From positions 1,364,001 through 1,428,000 of the forward strand of contig NZ_LT629797.1 in NCBI RefSeq assembly GCF_900106015.1: a stretch of DNA of 64,000 bases, given 5' to 3'. Made by a program: the position numbers and the translations under genes. The notes under the pieces are model-generated. The model was not told the origin of the DNA, searched no databases, and saw only the letters and a program-made list of their open reading frames with translations. Below, in pieces: positions 30,098 to 38,149 of this stretch (its first letter is position 1; each line of letters begins with the position of its first letter). The stretch is from Pseudomonas sihuiensis. GTDB lineage: Bacteria > Pseudomonadota > Gammaproteobacteria > Pseudomonadales > Pseudomonadaceae.

Positions 30098-31456
30098 TCA
30101 GCGGCTGACCGGCGTACGCAGGGTGACGAACTCCTCGGCGGCGCTCGGGTGCACGCCGATGGTCTCGTCGAAGATCTGCTTGGTCGCACCTGCCTTCAGG
30201 GCAATCGCCAGGCCCTGAACGATCTCGCCCGCCTCCGGGCCGACCATATGACAGCCGAGCACGCGGTCGCTGTCGGCATCGACCACCAGCTTCATCAGCG
30301 TGCGCTCCGGGTTCTCGGTCAGCGTCAGCTTCATCGGCCGGAAGCGGCTCTCGAAGATCTTCACCTTGTGCCCGGCTTCGATGGCCTGCTCCTCACTCAG
30401 GCCAACGGTGCCGATATTCGGCAGGCTGAACACGGCGGTAGGGATCATGCTGTAATCCAGCGGCCGGTATTCCTCGGGTTTGAACAGCCGCCGCGCCACG
30501 GCCATGCCTTCGGCCAGCGCAACCGGGGTCAGCTGCACGCGGCCGATCACGTCGCCAAGGGCGAGAATCGACGGCGTGGAAGTCTGGAACAGATCGTCCA
30601 CCTCGACGTAACCGCGCTTGTCCAGCCTCACCTCGACGTTTTCCAGGCCGAGGTTGTCCAGCATCGGCCGGCGGCCGGTGGCGTAGAACACGCAATCGGC
30701 CTCCAGTACGCGACCATCCTTGAGCGTCGCAGCGAGGCTGCCATCGGCCTTGCGCTCGATGCTGGCAATATCGGCGTTGAACTGCAGGTCCAGGCCCTTC
30801 TTGCTCAGCTCTTCGCGCAGGTGCTCGCGCACGGCGCCATCGAAGCCGCGCAGGAACAGATCGCCGCGGTACAGCAACGAGGTCTGCGCGCCCAGGCCGT
30901 GGAAGATCGAGGCGAACTCCACGGCGATATAGCCGCCGCCCACCACCAGTACGCGCTTGGGCAGCTGCTTGAGGAAGAAGGCTTCGTTGGAGCTGATGGC
31001 GTGCTCGCGGCCTGGGATATCGGGAATCTGCGGCCAGCCGCCGGTGGCGATCAGAATGCGTTCGGCGCTGTGACGCTGGCCGTTCACTTCGACGGTATGG
31101 GCGTCGACGATACGCGCATGAGCTTCGAACAGACTGACGCCACTGTTGGTCAACAGATTGCGGTAAATGCCATTGAGGCGTTCGATCTCGCGGTTCTTGT
31201 TGGCGATCAGCGTCGCCCAGTCGAAATTCGCTTCGCCCAGCGACCAGCCGAAACCCGAGGCCTGCTCGAAGTCATCGGCAAAATGCGCGCCGTATACCAG
31301 CAGCTTTTTCGGTACGCAGCCGACGTTGACGCAGGTACCGCCCAGGTAGCGGCTCTCGGCCACCGCAACGCGTGCACCATAACCAGCGGCGAAGCGCGCC
31401 GCACGTACGCCGCCGGAACCGGCGCCGATAACGAACAGGTCGAAGTCGTAACTCAT
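30098..31456 (-). CDS. gorA: glutathione-disulfide reductase
   Basis: 452-aa FAD/NADPH flavoenzyme that regenerates reduced glutathione. It shows the FAD loop [10 protein letters not shown], the redox disulfide Cys42/Cys47 in [13 protein letters not shown], the NADPH loop [10 protein letters not shown], and the C-terminal active-site His-Glu in VHPSAAEE near residue 436. The full normal length is present. It leads the operon with the TRIC channel and VOC protein, and diverges from another VOC gene at 31529. The layout recalls gor in P. aeruginosa, near galU and ugd. Confidence 0.96.
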   Translation of the reverse strand: MSYDFDLFVIGAGSGGVRAARFAAGYGARVAVAESRYLGGTCVNVGCVPKKLLVYGAHFADDFEQASGFGWSLGEANFDWATLIANKNREIERLNGIYRNLLTNSGVSLFEAHARIVDAHTVEVNGQRHSAERILIATGGWPQIPDIPGREHAISSNEAFFLKQLPKRVLVVGGGYIAVEFASIFHGLGAQTSLLYRGDLFLRGFDGAVREHLREELSKKGLDLQFNADIASIERKADGSLAATLKDGRVLEADCVFYATGRRPMLDNLGLENVEVRLDKRGYVEVDDLFQTSTPSILALGDVIGRVQLTPVALAEGMAVARRLFKPEEYRPLDYSMIPTAVFSLPNIGTVGLSEEQAIEAGHKVKIFESRFRPMKLTLTENPERTLMKLVVDADSDRVLGCHMVGPEAGEIVQGLAIALKAGATKQIFDETIGVHPSAAEEFVTLRTPVSR

Positions 31457-31528
31457 GGGGTATCTCCTTGGCAGACGAGGAGCATACCGTAAAGGCCCGC
31501 GCTAAGCTGAAAGCCGGAGGTGGATTCC

Positions 31529-31951
31529 ATGCGCCCTACCCTGACTCATCTTGCCCTGCACGTCCCCGATCTCGACGCCTGCATCGCCTTCTATCAACGT
31601 TTCTGCGGCATGCAGGTGATCCACGAGCGTCCCGGCAAGGGTACACGCATCGTCTGGATGGCCGAGCCGGGCAAGGAGCACCAGTTCATCTTCGTGATCA
31701 TGCCCGGCGGGCAGGACAGGAACCTGGCCGCCAATGACTACAGCCACTTCGGCTTCGCCCTGGACAGCCGCGAGGACGTCGATCACATCGCCGCCATGGC
31801 CGAACAAGCGGGCTGCCTGATCTGGCCACCACGCGACGAACCCTATCCGGTTGGCTACTACTGCGGCCTGCGCGACCCGGCCGGCAACTACGTGGAGTTC
31901 AGCTTCGGCCAGCCGCTCGGACCCGGCTCGGAGAAAATGCCCATTCCCTGA
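31529..31951 (+). CDS. VOC family protein, lactoylglutathione lyase-like
   Basis: 140-aa glyoxalase I-like protein. The N-terminal THLALHVPDLDACIAFYQRF and the C-terminal GLRDPAGNYVEFSFGQPLGP fit a VOC dimer with metal ligands His and Glu. The ATG at 31529 is preferred over a GTG nine bases earlier because GGAGG lies eight bases before it. It diverges from gorA with 72 bases between them. Methylglyoxal detoxification with glutathione is a plausible role (inference); GloA itself differs in sequence. A terminator follows directly. Confidence 0.86.
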   Translation: MRPTLTHLALHVPDLDACIAFYQRFCGMQVIHERPGKGTRIVWMAEPGKEHQFIFVIMPGGQDRNLAANDYSHFGFALDSREDVDHIAAMAEQAGCLIWPPRDEPYPVGYYCGLRDPAGNYVEFSFGQPLGPGSEKMPIP

Positions 31952-31959
31952 AATGCAAA

Positions 31960-31979
31960 ACGCCACCCGAGGGTGGCGT
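31960..31979 (+). terminator. intrinsic terminator
   Basis: A 9-bp perfect stem ACGCCACCC / GGGTGGCGT with a 2-base loop, eight bases after the VOC stop. The T-run is poor. Confidence 0.6.
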
Positions 31980-32007
31980 CAGTTGGAGCATCAATGCACC
32001 GATTCAG

Positions 32008-32078
32008 TAGGAGCGGCGCCCCGCCGCGAACCGGACGGCGAGGCATCGCAAAGCTTCGCCCCGGGGCGGGGCTCCTAC
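32008..32078. repeat. REPIN (two inverted REP halves)
   Basis: GTAGGAGCGGCGCCCCGCCG on the left and CCCCGGGGCGGGGCTCCTAC on the right are inverted, 30 bases apart, in the gap between the VOC gene and galU. GTAGGAGCG is a common Pseudomonas REP core. Confidence 0.7.
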
Positions 32079-32105
32079 GAAAGGCTGCTCTGATAGGCAA
32101 ACGTA

Positions 32106-32945
32106 TCAGAACGCCTTGCCGGTCTTGTACAGGTTCTCGAAGCAGAAATTGGTCGCGTCGATGTAACCCTCGGCGCTACCGCAGTCGAAACGCTGGCCCT
32201 TGAACTTGTACGCCATCACGCAGCCCTGCTGGGCCTGGCGCATCAGCGCATCGGTGATCTGGATTTCGCCACCCTTGCCCGGCGGCGTGCTGCGAATCAG
32301 ATCGAAGATGTCCGGGGTGAGGATGTAGCGACCGATGATCGCCAGGTTCGACGGCGCGTCCTCGGGCTTGGGCTTCTCCACCATGTTGCTGACGCGGTAG
32401 ATGTCCTCGCGGATCATCTCGCCGGCGATCACGCCGTACTTGGAGGTCTCGTCCTTCGGCACTTCCTGAATCGCCACGATGGAGCAGCGGAACTGGTTGT
32501 ACAGCTTGACCATCTGCGCCAGCACGCTATCGCCTTCCAGGTTCAGGCACAGGTCGTCGGCCAGTACCACGGCGAACGGCTCGTCACCGATCAGCGGCTG
32601 GCCGCAGAGGATGGCGTGGCCCAGGCCTTTCATTTCGACCTGACGGGTGTAGGAGAAACTGCACTCGTCGATCAGACGACGGATGCCAACCAGGTACTTC
32701 TCCTTGTCGGTGCCCTTGATCTGGTGTTCGAGCTCGTAGCTCACGTCAAAGTGGTCTTCCAGCGCGCGCTTGCCGCGCCCCGTGACGATGGAGATCTGGT
32801 TGAGGCCAGCCTCGAGTGCCTCTTCAACCCCGTATTGAATCAGTGGCTTGTTCACCACCGGCAACATTTCCTTGGGCATTGCCTTGGTAGCAGGCAGGAA
32901 GCGCGTGCCGTAACCGGCAGCGGGGAACAGGCATTTCTTGATCAT
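32106..32945 (-). CDS. galU: UTP-glucose-1-phosphate uridylyltransferase, ugd-linked copy
   Basis: 279-aa GalU with the same catalytic motifs as the copy at 28050 (AAGYGTRFLPATKAMPKEML, VLADDLCLNL, MVEKPKPEDAPSNLAI). It lies 42 bases downstream of the UDP-glucose dehydrogenase gene on the same strand, so UDP-glucose made here can be passed straight on to UDP-glucuronate for polysaccharides. This is the arrangement of the housekeeping galU in P. aeruginosa. It is closer to the expected GalU length than the stress paralogue. Confidence 0.96.
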   Translation of the reverse strand: MIKKCLFPAAGYGTRFLPATKAMPKEMLPVVNKPLIQYGVEEALEAGLNQISIVTGRGKRALEDHFDVSYELEHQIKGTDKEKYLVGIRRLIDECSFSYTRQVEMKGLGHAILCGQPLIGDEPFAVVLADDLCLNLEGDSVLAQMVKLYNQFRCSIVAIQEVPKDETSKYGVIAGEMIREDIYRVSNMVEKPKPEDAPSNLAIIGRYILTPDIFDLIRSTPPGKGGEIQITDALMRQAQQGCVMAYKFKGQRFDCGSAEGYIDATNFCFENLYKTGKAF

Positions 32946-32987
32946 GGGACTCCCTAGTGGGGACGGTTGGAATGCGCACCCAGTCTA

Positions 32988-34349
32988 TCAAGCCGCGCTA
33001 GCCTTACAACTGCCGCTTGCAGGTCGACCGATGCCTCGATAGAGAAAACCCAGCTCCGCCAGCTGATCGGCGTCATAGATGTTGCGCCCGTCGAACAGCA
33101 CCGGCATGCGCATCGCACCGCGAATACGCGGGAAGTCCGGCTGACGGAACTGCTTCCACTCCGTCACCAGCACCAACGCATCCGCACCCTGGGTGACGGC
33201 ATAGGGGGATTCGCTCAGTACCAGCTGCCCCGCCTCGATGGCCGCCGGATAGCGTGCAGCAACAGCTGCCGTGGCAGCAGGGTCGCAAGCCTGCACCTTG
33301 GCACCCGCGGTCAGCAGAGCCTCGAGTAGCACCAGGCTGGGCGCTTCACGCAGATCGTCAGTACCGGGTTTGAATGCCAGCCCCCAGAGCGCGACGACCC
33401 GCCCGTGCAAGTGGCCATTGAAATGCTCGCGCAGGGCCTGGAACAGCAGCGTCTTCTGCAGCGCATTGCGCGCTTCGACCGCGCGCAGGATGCCAGGCTC
33501 GATGCCCTCGTGCTCGGCCGTACGGATCAGCGCCTTCACATCCTTGGGAAAGCACGAGCCGCCATAACCGCAACCGGCATAGATGAAGTGCGTACCGATA
33601 CGCCGGTCGCTACCGATACCGCGGCGCACCTGCTCGATATCCACGCCCAACCGCGCGCAGATACCTGCCATCTCGTTGATAAAGGAAATCTTGGTCGCCA
33701 GAAAGGCATTGGCCGCATACTTGCTGAACTCCGCGGCGCGCACACCCATGCACAACAGGCGGTCGTGATTGCGCAGAAATGGCGCATACAGCCGGCGTAA
33801 CAAATCGCGCCCACGCTCATCGTCGCAGCCGACGATCACCCGATCAGGGCGCATGAAATCCTCGACTGCAGAGCCTTCCTTGAGAAACTCCGGATTGCTC
33901 GCCACGATCACCCGCGCCCGTTGTTCCCGACGCGCCAGACCGGCGTTGATGCGCTGTGCCACACGCTCGGCGGTGCCCACCGGCACCGTGGATTTGTCCA
34001 CCACCAGACACGCATGATCGAGCCGTTCACCCAGCTCGTCGGCAACCGCCAGCACATGACTCAGATCGGCCGAACCGTCCTCACCGCTGGGCGTGCCCAC
34101 CGCAATGAAAATCACCTCGGCGCGGCGGATGCCGGCCTTCAGCTGAGAAGTGAAACTGAGCTGCCCACCGGCCAGCTGCGCCTTGAGCATCGCCTCCAGG
34201 CCCGGCTCGTAGATCGGCACCTCACCTCGCGAAAGCATCGCCACGCGCTGCGGATCTCGCTCGACGCAGACCACCTGATTGCCCATCTCGGCAAAACAGG
34301 TGGCCGTCACCAAACCTACGTATCCCGCTCCAATCACGCATATCTGCAT
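32988..34349 (-). CDS. ugd: UDP-glucose 6-dehydrogenase
   Basis: 453-aa NAD-dependent enzyme oxidising UDP-glucose to UDP-glucuronate. The Rossmann start is MQICVIGAGYVGLVTATCFA, the active-site cysteine lies in GCGYGGSCFPKDVKAL, and the GLAFKPGTDDLREAPSL motif of the C-terminal domain is present. The ATG at 34349 is used because the fold begins immediately there. First gene of ugd-galU. Upstream, 34350-34491 holds only its leader; no clear promoter is seen. Confidence 0.95.
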   Translation of the reverse strand: MQICVIGAGYVGLVTATCFAEMGNQVVCVERDPQRVAMLSRGEVPIYEPGLEAMLKAQLAGGQLSFTSQLKAGIRRAEVIFIAVGTPSGEDGSADLSHVLAVADELGERLDHACLVVDKSTVPVGTAERVAQRINAGLARREQRARVIVASNPEFLKEGSAVEDFMRPDRVIVGCDDERGRDLLRRLYAPFLRNHDRLLCMGVRAAEFSKYAANAFLATKISFINEMAGICARLGVDIEQVRRGIGSDRRIGTHFIYAGCGYGGSCFPKDVKALIRTAEHEGIEPGILRAVEARNALQKTLLFQALREHFNGHLHGRVVALWGLAFKPGTDDLREAPSLVLLEALLTAGAKVQACDPAATAAVAARYPAAIEAGQLVLSESPYAVTQGADALVLVTEWKQFRQPDFPRIRGAMRMPVLFDGRNIYDADQLAELGFLYRGIGRPASGSCKASAA

Positions 34350-34491
34350 CGCAGCATCCTCCTGGCCTATGCTGCGATTGCAACCAATCGCGGTGGCAGC
34401 GATATGACGGAACGACGAAGGAATGATGACAGGCGTGTATGTACGCATCATGGGTACGCATAGCGTGAAAACTGTGGGGACCAGAAAAACA

Positions 34492-34523
34492 AAAGCCCCT
34501 GTAGGTTTACCTGCAGGGGCTTT
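34492..34523 (-). terminator. terminator attached to the tRNA-Ser remnant
   Basis: Stem AAAGCCCCTGTAGG with CCTGCAGGGGCTTT (one mismatch) and a short loop. On the minus strand it is followed by TTTTGTTTTT, so it terminates minus-strand transcription, just as the hairpin at 35612 does for the intact tRNA gene. Confidence 0.8.
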
Positions 34524-34554
34524 GCGAAAGTGGTGGTGAAGAACAGATTCGAAC
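34522..34554 (-). repeat. tRNA-Ser 3'-end remnant (att-like direct repeat, distal copy)
   Basis: 33 bases matching 35651-35683 with two mismatches. They cover the last 25 bases of tRNA-Ser, including the encoded CCA, plus eight bases beyond it. No tRNA 5' part follows. This is the usual trace left when a mobile element integrates at a tRNA 3' end. Bases 34555-34657 after it hold no recognisable gene. Confidence 0.75.
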
Positions 34555-34657
34555 CCGTGCCGGTAGCGTGTCAGTCCATGCCAAACCTGCTCAATAGGGG
34601 CTTTCCGCTCCCCTCAACGGCTCGTTTCGTCGCTATTCGGCTCTATGATTTCGACAC

Positions 34658-35059
34658 TCAACCAGCACGCAGCTCGTTGATCAACTCCGGGTGTCGCCCC
34701 AAGATTTTGAACAACTGCACCAGCGGTTGCGGTGCTTCTGTGCTGCCTCGCTCGTAACGAGAAAACGCATTCGGCCCACCGCCGAACAGCTCGGCCGCTT
34801 CACGTTGGCTCAACCGCAACTGCTTACGCACGCTGCGAATAAGCTCCTGATTGCCGTCCTGGGCGTTCACCTGCTGGCGAAACTCGTTCATGGCACGCAT
34901 AACGCGCTCACTCTCAGCCGGCCCAGTCAGGGACTCGCCGCACGCATCGCACCAGTCAGCCGTTACTGCAGTAATTTGGGTGGTCTGCCCCTTGTAGGTG
35001 AAGGGCATATCGCGGGTGTCGTGAACCAGTTCCGCCCCGCCGCATACTGGACATTTCAT
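34658..35059 (-). CDS. mqsA: antitoxin MqsA
   Basis: 133-aa antitoxin and DNA-binding autorepressor that neutralises MqsR. The N-terminal zinc domain has two CxxC pairs: Cys3-Cys6 (KCPVCGG) and WCDACG near residue 37. The C-terminal HTH_Xre domain contains LSQREAAELFGGGPNAFSRY, nearly the E. coli MqsA helix-turn-helix. The ATG at 35059 has AGGAG about eight bases before it; a GTG at 35065 overlapping the toxin stop is an alternative. The downstream end lies about 100 bases from the tRNA remnant, inside the islet. Confidence 0.93.
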   Translation of the reverse strand: MKCPVCGGAELVHDTRDMPFTYKGQTTQITAVTADWCDACGESLTGPAESERVMRAMNEFRQQVNAQDGNQELIRSVRKQLRLSQREAAELFGGGPNAFSRYERGSTEAPQPLVQLFKILGRHPELINELRAG

Positions 35060-35061
35060 GG

Positions 35062-35358
35062 TCACTTCTCCTTGAAGGAAACGATCAGCAGATCGGCCAC
35101 CAGCGTGAACTTCAGATAGACCTGCCCGAATTCGGTGTCGGGTCGGTAAACGTCCTGCCAGCTAGTATGATCCGCATAGGTTGTCATGCTCTTGAAAAAG
35201 TCGCGGCTGCTCAGGGCACTGATGACGGCCAGCATGTCGGCCATCTCCATACCCAGCTCGGCGCCCCCTTCCAGGGCTAAGCGGGTGAAGCGATAACGCT
35301 GATCGGCTACGGCCTGCTTCACCAGCTCAAGCTTGAAATGGGGTTTGCGCTTTTCCAT
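35062..35358 (-). CDS. mqsR: mRNA interferase toxin MqsR
   Basis: 98-aa RelE/YoeB-fold endoribonuclease, the same length as E. coli MqsR, with the conserved SSRDFFKSMTTYADHTSWQD and ending VADLLIVSFKEK. The catalytic Lys, Tyr and Arg of the family fall within KSMTTY and VYRP. Toxin comes before antitoxin, the order peculiar to mqsRA. The ATG at 35358 (MEKRKPHFK) is chosen by alignment with E. coli. A palindrome of the MqsA operator type lies directly upstream. Confidence 0.94.
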   Translation of the reverse strand: MEKRKPHFKLELVKQAVADQRYRFTRLALEGGAELGMEMADMLAVISALSSRDFFKSMTTYADHTSWQDVYRPDTEFGQVYLKFTLVADLLIVSFKEK

Positions 35359-35369
35359 GCCGTACAAAA

Positions 35370-35384
35370 TAACCTTTTAGGTTA
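35370..35384. promoter_or_regulatory. MqsA operator palindrome
   Basis: TAACCTTTTAGGTTA: 6-bp arms TAACCT/AGGTTA around TTT, 12 bases before the mqsR start. E. coli MqsA is known to bind AACCT-N-AGGTT palindromes at its own promoter, and the match is almost exact. It also lies between mqsR and the divergent 48-codon ORF. Confidence 0.85.
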
Positions 35385-35404
35385 ATCTCTTCAAGGGAGC
35401 GTCC

Positions 35405-35551
35405 ATGCCAAACGACAAACGCCAGCAACTACGCAATGAGTTGCTGGCTGGTGCCGAATCCAAGCCAGCAAAGCCTGCTAACCAGCGATATTTCGCTAGC
35501 CTGCGCGAACGTGTACGGCACTCCAGGCAGTCACCTGCTCCATCGAATTGA
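35405..35551 (+). CDS. possible 48-aa ORF divergent from mqsR
   Basis: Unrecognised. AAGGGAGCGTCC precedes an ATG opening a 48-codon frame, [20 protein letters not shown]..., rich in Arg, Lys, Gln and Ala, with no membrane segment. It starts 21 bases from the MqsA operator and runs away from mqsR, inside the islet, so it could be a cargo remnant (for example the stump of a larger gene) or a small co-regulated protein. Short size and lack of homology recognition keep confidence low. Confidence 0.3.
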   Translation: MPNDKRQQLRNELLAGAESKPAKPANQRYFASLRERVRHSRQSPAPSN

Positions 35552-35611
35552 AGCGAGCAGTTGGCTGATTAGCGTCTTGAGCCGAGAGAAGAGCGACAAG
35601 CCAGAAATCAA

Positions 35612-35645
35612 AAAGCCCCGAAAGCTTGTCAGCTTTCAGGGCTTT
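35612..35645 (-). terminator. tRNA-Ser terminator
   Basis: Stem AAAGCCCCGAAAGCT with AGCTTTCAGGGCTTT (one mismatch) and a 4-base loop; on the minus strand it continues as TTTTTGATTT. It closes the tRNA-Ser transcript. Confidence 0.85.
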
Positions 35646-35650
35646 AGGTA

Positions 35651-35683
35651 TTGCGAAAGTGGCGGTGAAGAAGAGATTCGAAC
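35651..35683 (-). repeat. att-like direct repeat, tRNA-proximal copy
   Basis: The 33-base sequence shared with 34522-34554; it covers the 3' part of the intact tRNA gene. The two copies bound an islet of about 1.1 kb holding mqsRA. Confidence 0.75.
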
Positions 35684-35749
35684 TCTTGATACGGTTTCCC
35701 GTATACACACTTTCCAGGCGTGCTCCTTCAACCACTCGGACACTTCACC
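35660..35749 (-). tRNA. tRNA-Ser (GGA anticodon)
   Basis: The minus strand gives a 90-base class II tRNA beginning GGTGAAGTGTCCGAGTGG, with anticodon loop CTGGAAAG (anticodon GGA), a long variable arm (TATACGGGAAACCGTATC), the T-loop GTTCGAATC and an encoded CCA end. Acceptor bases GGTGAAG and CTTCACC pair. It reads UCC/UCU serine codons. Confidence 0.95.
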
Positions 35750-35842
35750 GGATCTCGACGTTTTGGCGTTTACCCCGTCGAGGCGCGCTAATGTAGTCGA
35801 ATGTTTTCTCGATGGCAAATTTTTTTTAAAGGATTCATGCGC

Positions 35843-36061
35843 TTAAGAGCGCAGCGGGTTTTCCTCGTGCTTCTCACAGGGCTGCTCGTCGAAGCGAATG
35901 TGGCCGAACAGCAGAAAACCCAGGGACATGAACAGGCCCAAGCCGAATAGCAGCAGCACGCCGGATGGGCTGCGCAGGTAGAAGGTTTCGCTGAGCACGA
36001 CCGATGCCAGCAACAGGCCGATCACGGCAAGCATATAAAGGATGGAGTAGAGGGTGTTCAT
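35843..36061 (-). CDS. small hypothetical membrane protein, 72 aa
   Basis: Not recognised by function. Two hydrophobic segments (residues about 5-25, [20 protein letters not shown], and 33-52, [20 protein letters not shown]) form a helical hairpin; the C-terminal tail is charged and ends in [18 protein letters not shown] lies before the ATG. It is a monocistronic gene just upstream of tRNA-Ser on the same strand. Confidence 0.7.
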   Translation of the reverse strand: MNTLYSILYMLAVIGLLLASVVLSETFYLRSPSGVLLLFGLGLFMSLGFLLFGHIRFDEQPCEKHEENPLRS

Positions 36062-36248
36062 GGGGCAGCTCCTTCGGTTCGCTGCTCACCATAAAGGCCT
36101 GGCTTTGCGTTCGACCAATTGCCATCCGGCATAGCCGCGATAGGCAAAAACACTGACCAGCCAGTCAGCCGCGGCGCTTTACCAGAGCGCTGCGGCTGAG
36201 TACCTTCTGCCCACATTCGCCCCCAAGGCTCTAACAAGGAAAACCGCC

Positions 36249-36938
36249 ATGAGCGACCTGATCAGCTATCAACTCGAAGATGGCATCGCCACCCTCACCC
36301 TGAGCAATGGCAAGGTCAATGCCATCTCGCCTGACGTGATCGCTGCGTTCAATGCCGCCCTCGACCGCGCCGAGCAGGATCGCGCCATCGTCGTCATCAC
36401 TGGCCAGCCGGGAATTCTTTCCGGCGGCTATGACCTGAAGGTGATGACCTCGGGCCCGCAGAATGCAATCAACCTGGTGGCTGCTGGCTCCACGCTGGCG
36501 CGACGCATGCTCGCCCACCCCTACCCGATCATCGTCGCCTGCCCGGGTCATGCCGTGGCCAAGGGTGCGTTCATCCTGCTGTCGGCCGATTACCGTATCG
36601 GCGTGGAAGGTCCGTTCAATATCGGCCTGAATGAAGTGCAGATCGGCATGACCATGCACCACGTCGGTATCGAGCTGGCTCGTGATCGTCTGCGCAAGTC
36701 TGCATTCCACCGTTCGGTGATCAATGGCGAGATGTTCGACCCGGCTGGCGCTGTAGATGCCGGCTTCCTGGACAAGGTGGTACCGGCCGAGCAATTGCTG
36801 GCCACCACTCAGGCGGTGGCGCAGCAGATGAAGAAGATCAACATGACCGCACACAAGAACACCAAGCTGAAGGTGCGCAAGGCGCTGCTGGAAACCCTCG
36901 ATGCCGCCATCGAGATGGACAAGCAACACCTGCTTTAA
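36249..36938 (+). CDS. crotonase/enoyl-CoA hydratase family protein
   Basis: 229-aa crotonase-fold protein. The oxyanion-hole parts are ILSGGYDLKVM and PGHAVAKGAFILLSADYRI. It is slightly shorter than FadB-type hydratases and has the SGGYDLKVM pattern of a Pseudomonas subgroup whose substrate is not defined. The catalytic Glu pair of classical enoyl-CoA hydratases is not evident: the second region reads GLNEVQIGMTMHH. AACAAGGAAAACC precedes the ATG. Monocistronic, with a good terminator. Confidence 0.9.
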   Translation: MSDLISYQLEDGIATLTLSNGKVNAISPDVIAAFNAALDRAEQDRAIVVITGQPGILSGGYDLKVMTSGPQNAINLVAAGSTLARRMLAHPYPIIVACPGHAVAKGAFILLSADYRIGVEGPFNIGLNEVQIGMTMHHVGIELARDRLRKSAFHRSVINGEMFDPAGAVDAGFLDKVVPAEQLLATTQAVAQQMKKINMTAHKNTKLKVRKALLETLDAAIEMDKQHLL

Positions 36939-36964
36939 ACGCAACTCTCGGTAACCCATAAATG

Positions 36965-37001
36965 AAAAGCGCCGCTTCCGTTGAGGTCGCGGCGCTTTTT
37001 C
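36965..37001 (+). terminator. intrinsic terminator
   Basis: A perfect 11-bp stem AAAAGCGCCGC / GCGGCGCTTTT followed by a T-run, 26 bases after the crotonase stop. Confidence 0.9.
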
Positions 37002-37062
37002 TTTGCGCGTCTCGCCAATTACCCCGCCGGCGAATGTCGGTGCGCGCGGCGCACCCAACGGG

Positions 37063-37455
37063 TCAGCCGGAATAATCCAGGGCCGTCCAGGCTCGGCTCA
37101 GGCCTTGCGCGAGCACGCAGCCGGGCTTGCTCAGTTGCTCGTTGAAGGCGGCCGGCAACAGCGTGGTTTCACCCTCTGCAGCACCATGGCGCTCGGTCAG
37201 CCACTGCAGCTTGCCGCAGTTGGGCGTTTCGATCACGTAACTGGCGGCAATGTTGGAGTGATGGCTGGGCAGTCGAATCACGTCGAGCACTATGCCCGTC
37301 TCCTCGACACGCTGGCCATCGGAGACCAGCACGGCCCAGGCCTGCTCGCCCTCGATCACCAGGTAGGCACCGTTGGCCTGTGGTCGATCAATCTGCGGTT
37401 GCGCGCAGCCGCTCAGCAGGGCCAATAGCACAATCGTCATCAGCATCTGTTGCAT
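37063..37455 (-). CDS. hypothetical lipoprotein
   Basis: 130-aa protein with a signal peptide ending in the lipobox LLSGC (Cys about 17), so probably a lipid-anchored envelope protein. Two further cysteines (NCGKL and PGCVLAQG) could form a disulphide. No known family is recognised. The ATG at 37455 is preferred over an in-frame TTG six bases earlier because GAGGGGG lies at normal distance from it. It diverges from the LexA-box gene. Confidence 0.72.
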   Translation of the reverse strand: MQQMLMTIVLLALLSGCAQPQIDRPQANGAYLVIEGEQAWAVLVSDGQRVEETGIVLDVIRLPSHHSNIAASYVIETPNCGKLQWLTERHGAAEGETTLLPAAFNEQLSKPGCVLAQGLSRAWTALDYSG

Positions 37456-37534
37456 TGCCAATACCCCCTCGCAAGGCGCCCACCTTCAGGTGGTGGACGG
37501 GTTGTTGTCGCCTAAGTGAGGCCAATATCACTCA

Positions 37535-37556
37535 ATACTGTTTATTTGTACAGTAT
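37535..37556. promoter_or_regulatory. LexA box
   Basis: CTGT, eight bases, ACAG (37538-37553), the SOS-box consensus, extended to ATACTGT/ACAGTAT. It lies 54 bases before the 104-aa gene and about 80 bases from the divergent lipoprotein gene. Confidence 0.8.
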
Positions 37557-37609
37557 TTTTCGATTAGGCTATATCGCAGGTAAATGATCGATTGCACAGG
37601 AGCGCCATC

Positions 37610-37924
37610 ATGCTGGACGTACTGCAGCTAAAACACCGAGTGAACCGCATGCCGCTGGAGCGGGTACGCGAGATGGTCGAGGAACTGCAGCTCGAGGGCA
37701 TCGTCACCGAGAGCCGCACCCCTTTCAATCGTCAGCACTTCAATACCTGCTTCGCCGAGATCGAGGCGCTGCTGCAGCGCGCCGGCTACCATCGGCAACT
37801 GGATGTGGTCGGCTACCAGGGTTTGGCCTATGCGCTGTTCGATCCGACTCGCTGGGAAGCCGTCGAAGTGCTGCGCTGGCTGCGCGACTTCGTCGAGGAG
37901 GCGCGCGTTCAACCGGCTTCCTGA
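37610..37924 (+). CDS. hypothetical SOS-regulated protein, 104 aa
   Basis: Cytoplasmic, highly charged helical protein with no recognised domain. Its N-terminus, LQLKHRVNRMPLERVREMVE, is amphipathic; tyrosines and tryptophans cluster in the second half (VVGYQGLAYALFDPTRW). AGGAG precedes the ATG. A strong LexA box in its promoter makes it a likely DNA-damage-induced gene. P. aeruginosa has a LexA-controlled small gene (PA0922) that could be its counterpart, but I could not verify the match. Confidence 0.72.
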   Translation: MLDVLQLKHRVNRMPLERVREMVEELQLEGIVTESRTPFNRQHFNTCFAEIEALLQRAGYHRQLDVVGYQGLAYALFDPTRWEAVEVLRWLRDFVEEARVQPAS

Positions 37925-38149
37925 GCCTACGATACGAACCAAAAAGGCTCAGCGACGCCCGCTCATGCACGGCATTGGCTCAGAAGCATGCGGGGTGAGC
38001 CAAGCCTGCGCTCGCTCCACACACTTCAACCCCCCCTCAAAACACAGCTGCAACTTATTGATCCTAAACAGCTAGCCTCTGGAAAGCCGGCACCCAGCCC
38101 CTACCGGTCAGGTACCACATGCCGCTGCTCGGCCGCTGTGCACGAAAGC

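Noticed and set aside
34530..34600. A second tRNA gene
   Set aside because: Only the last 25 bases of tRNA-Ser are present; no anticodon arm or 5' acceptor follows.
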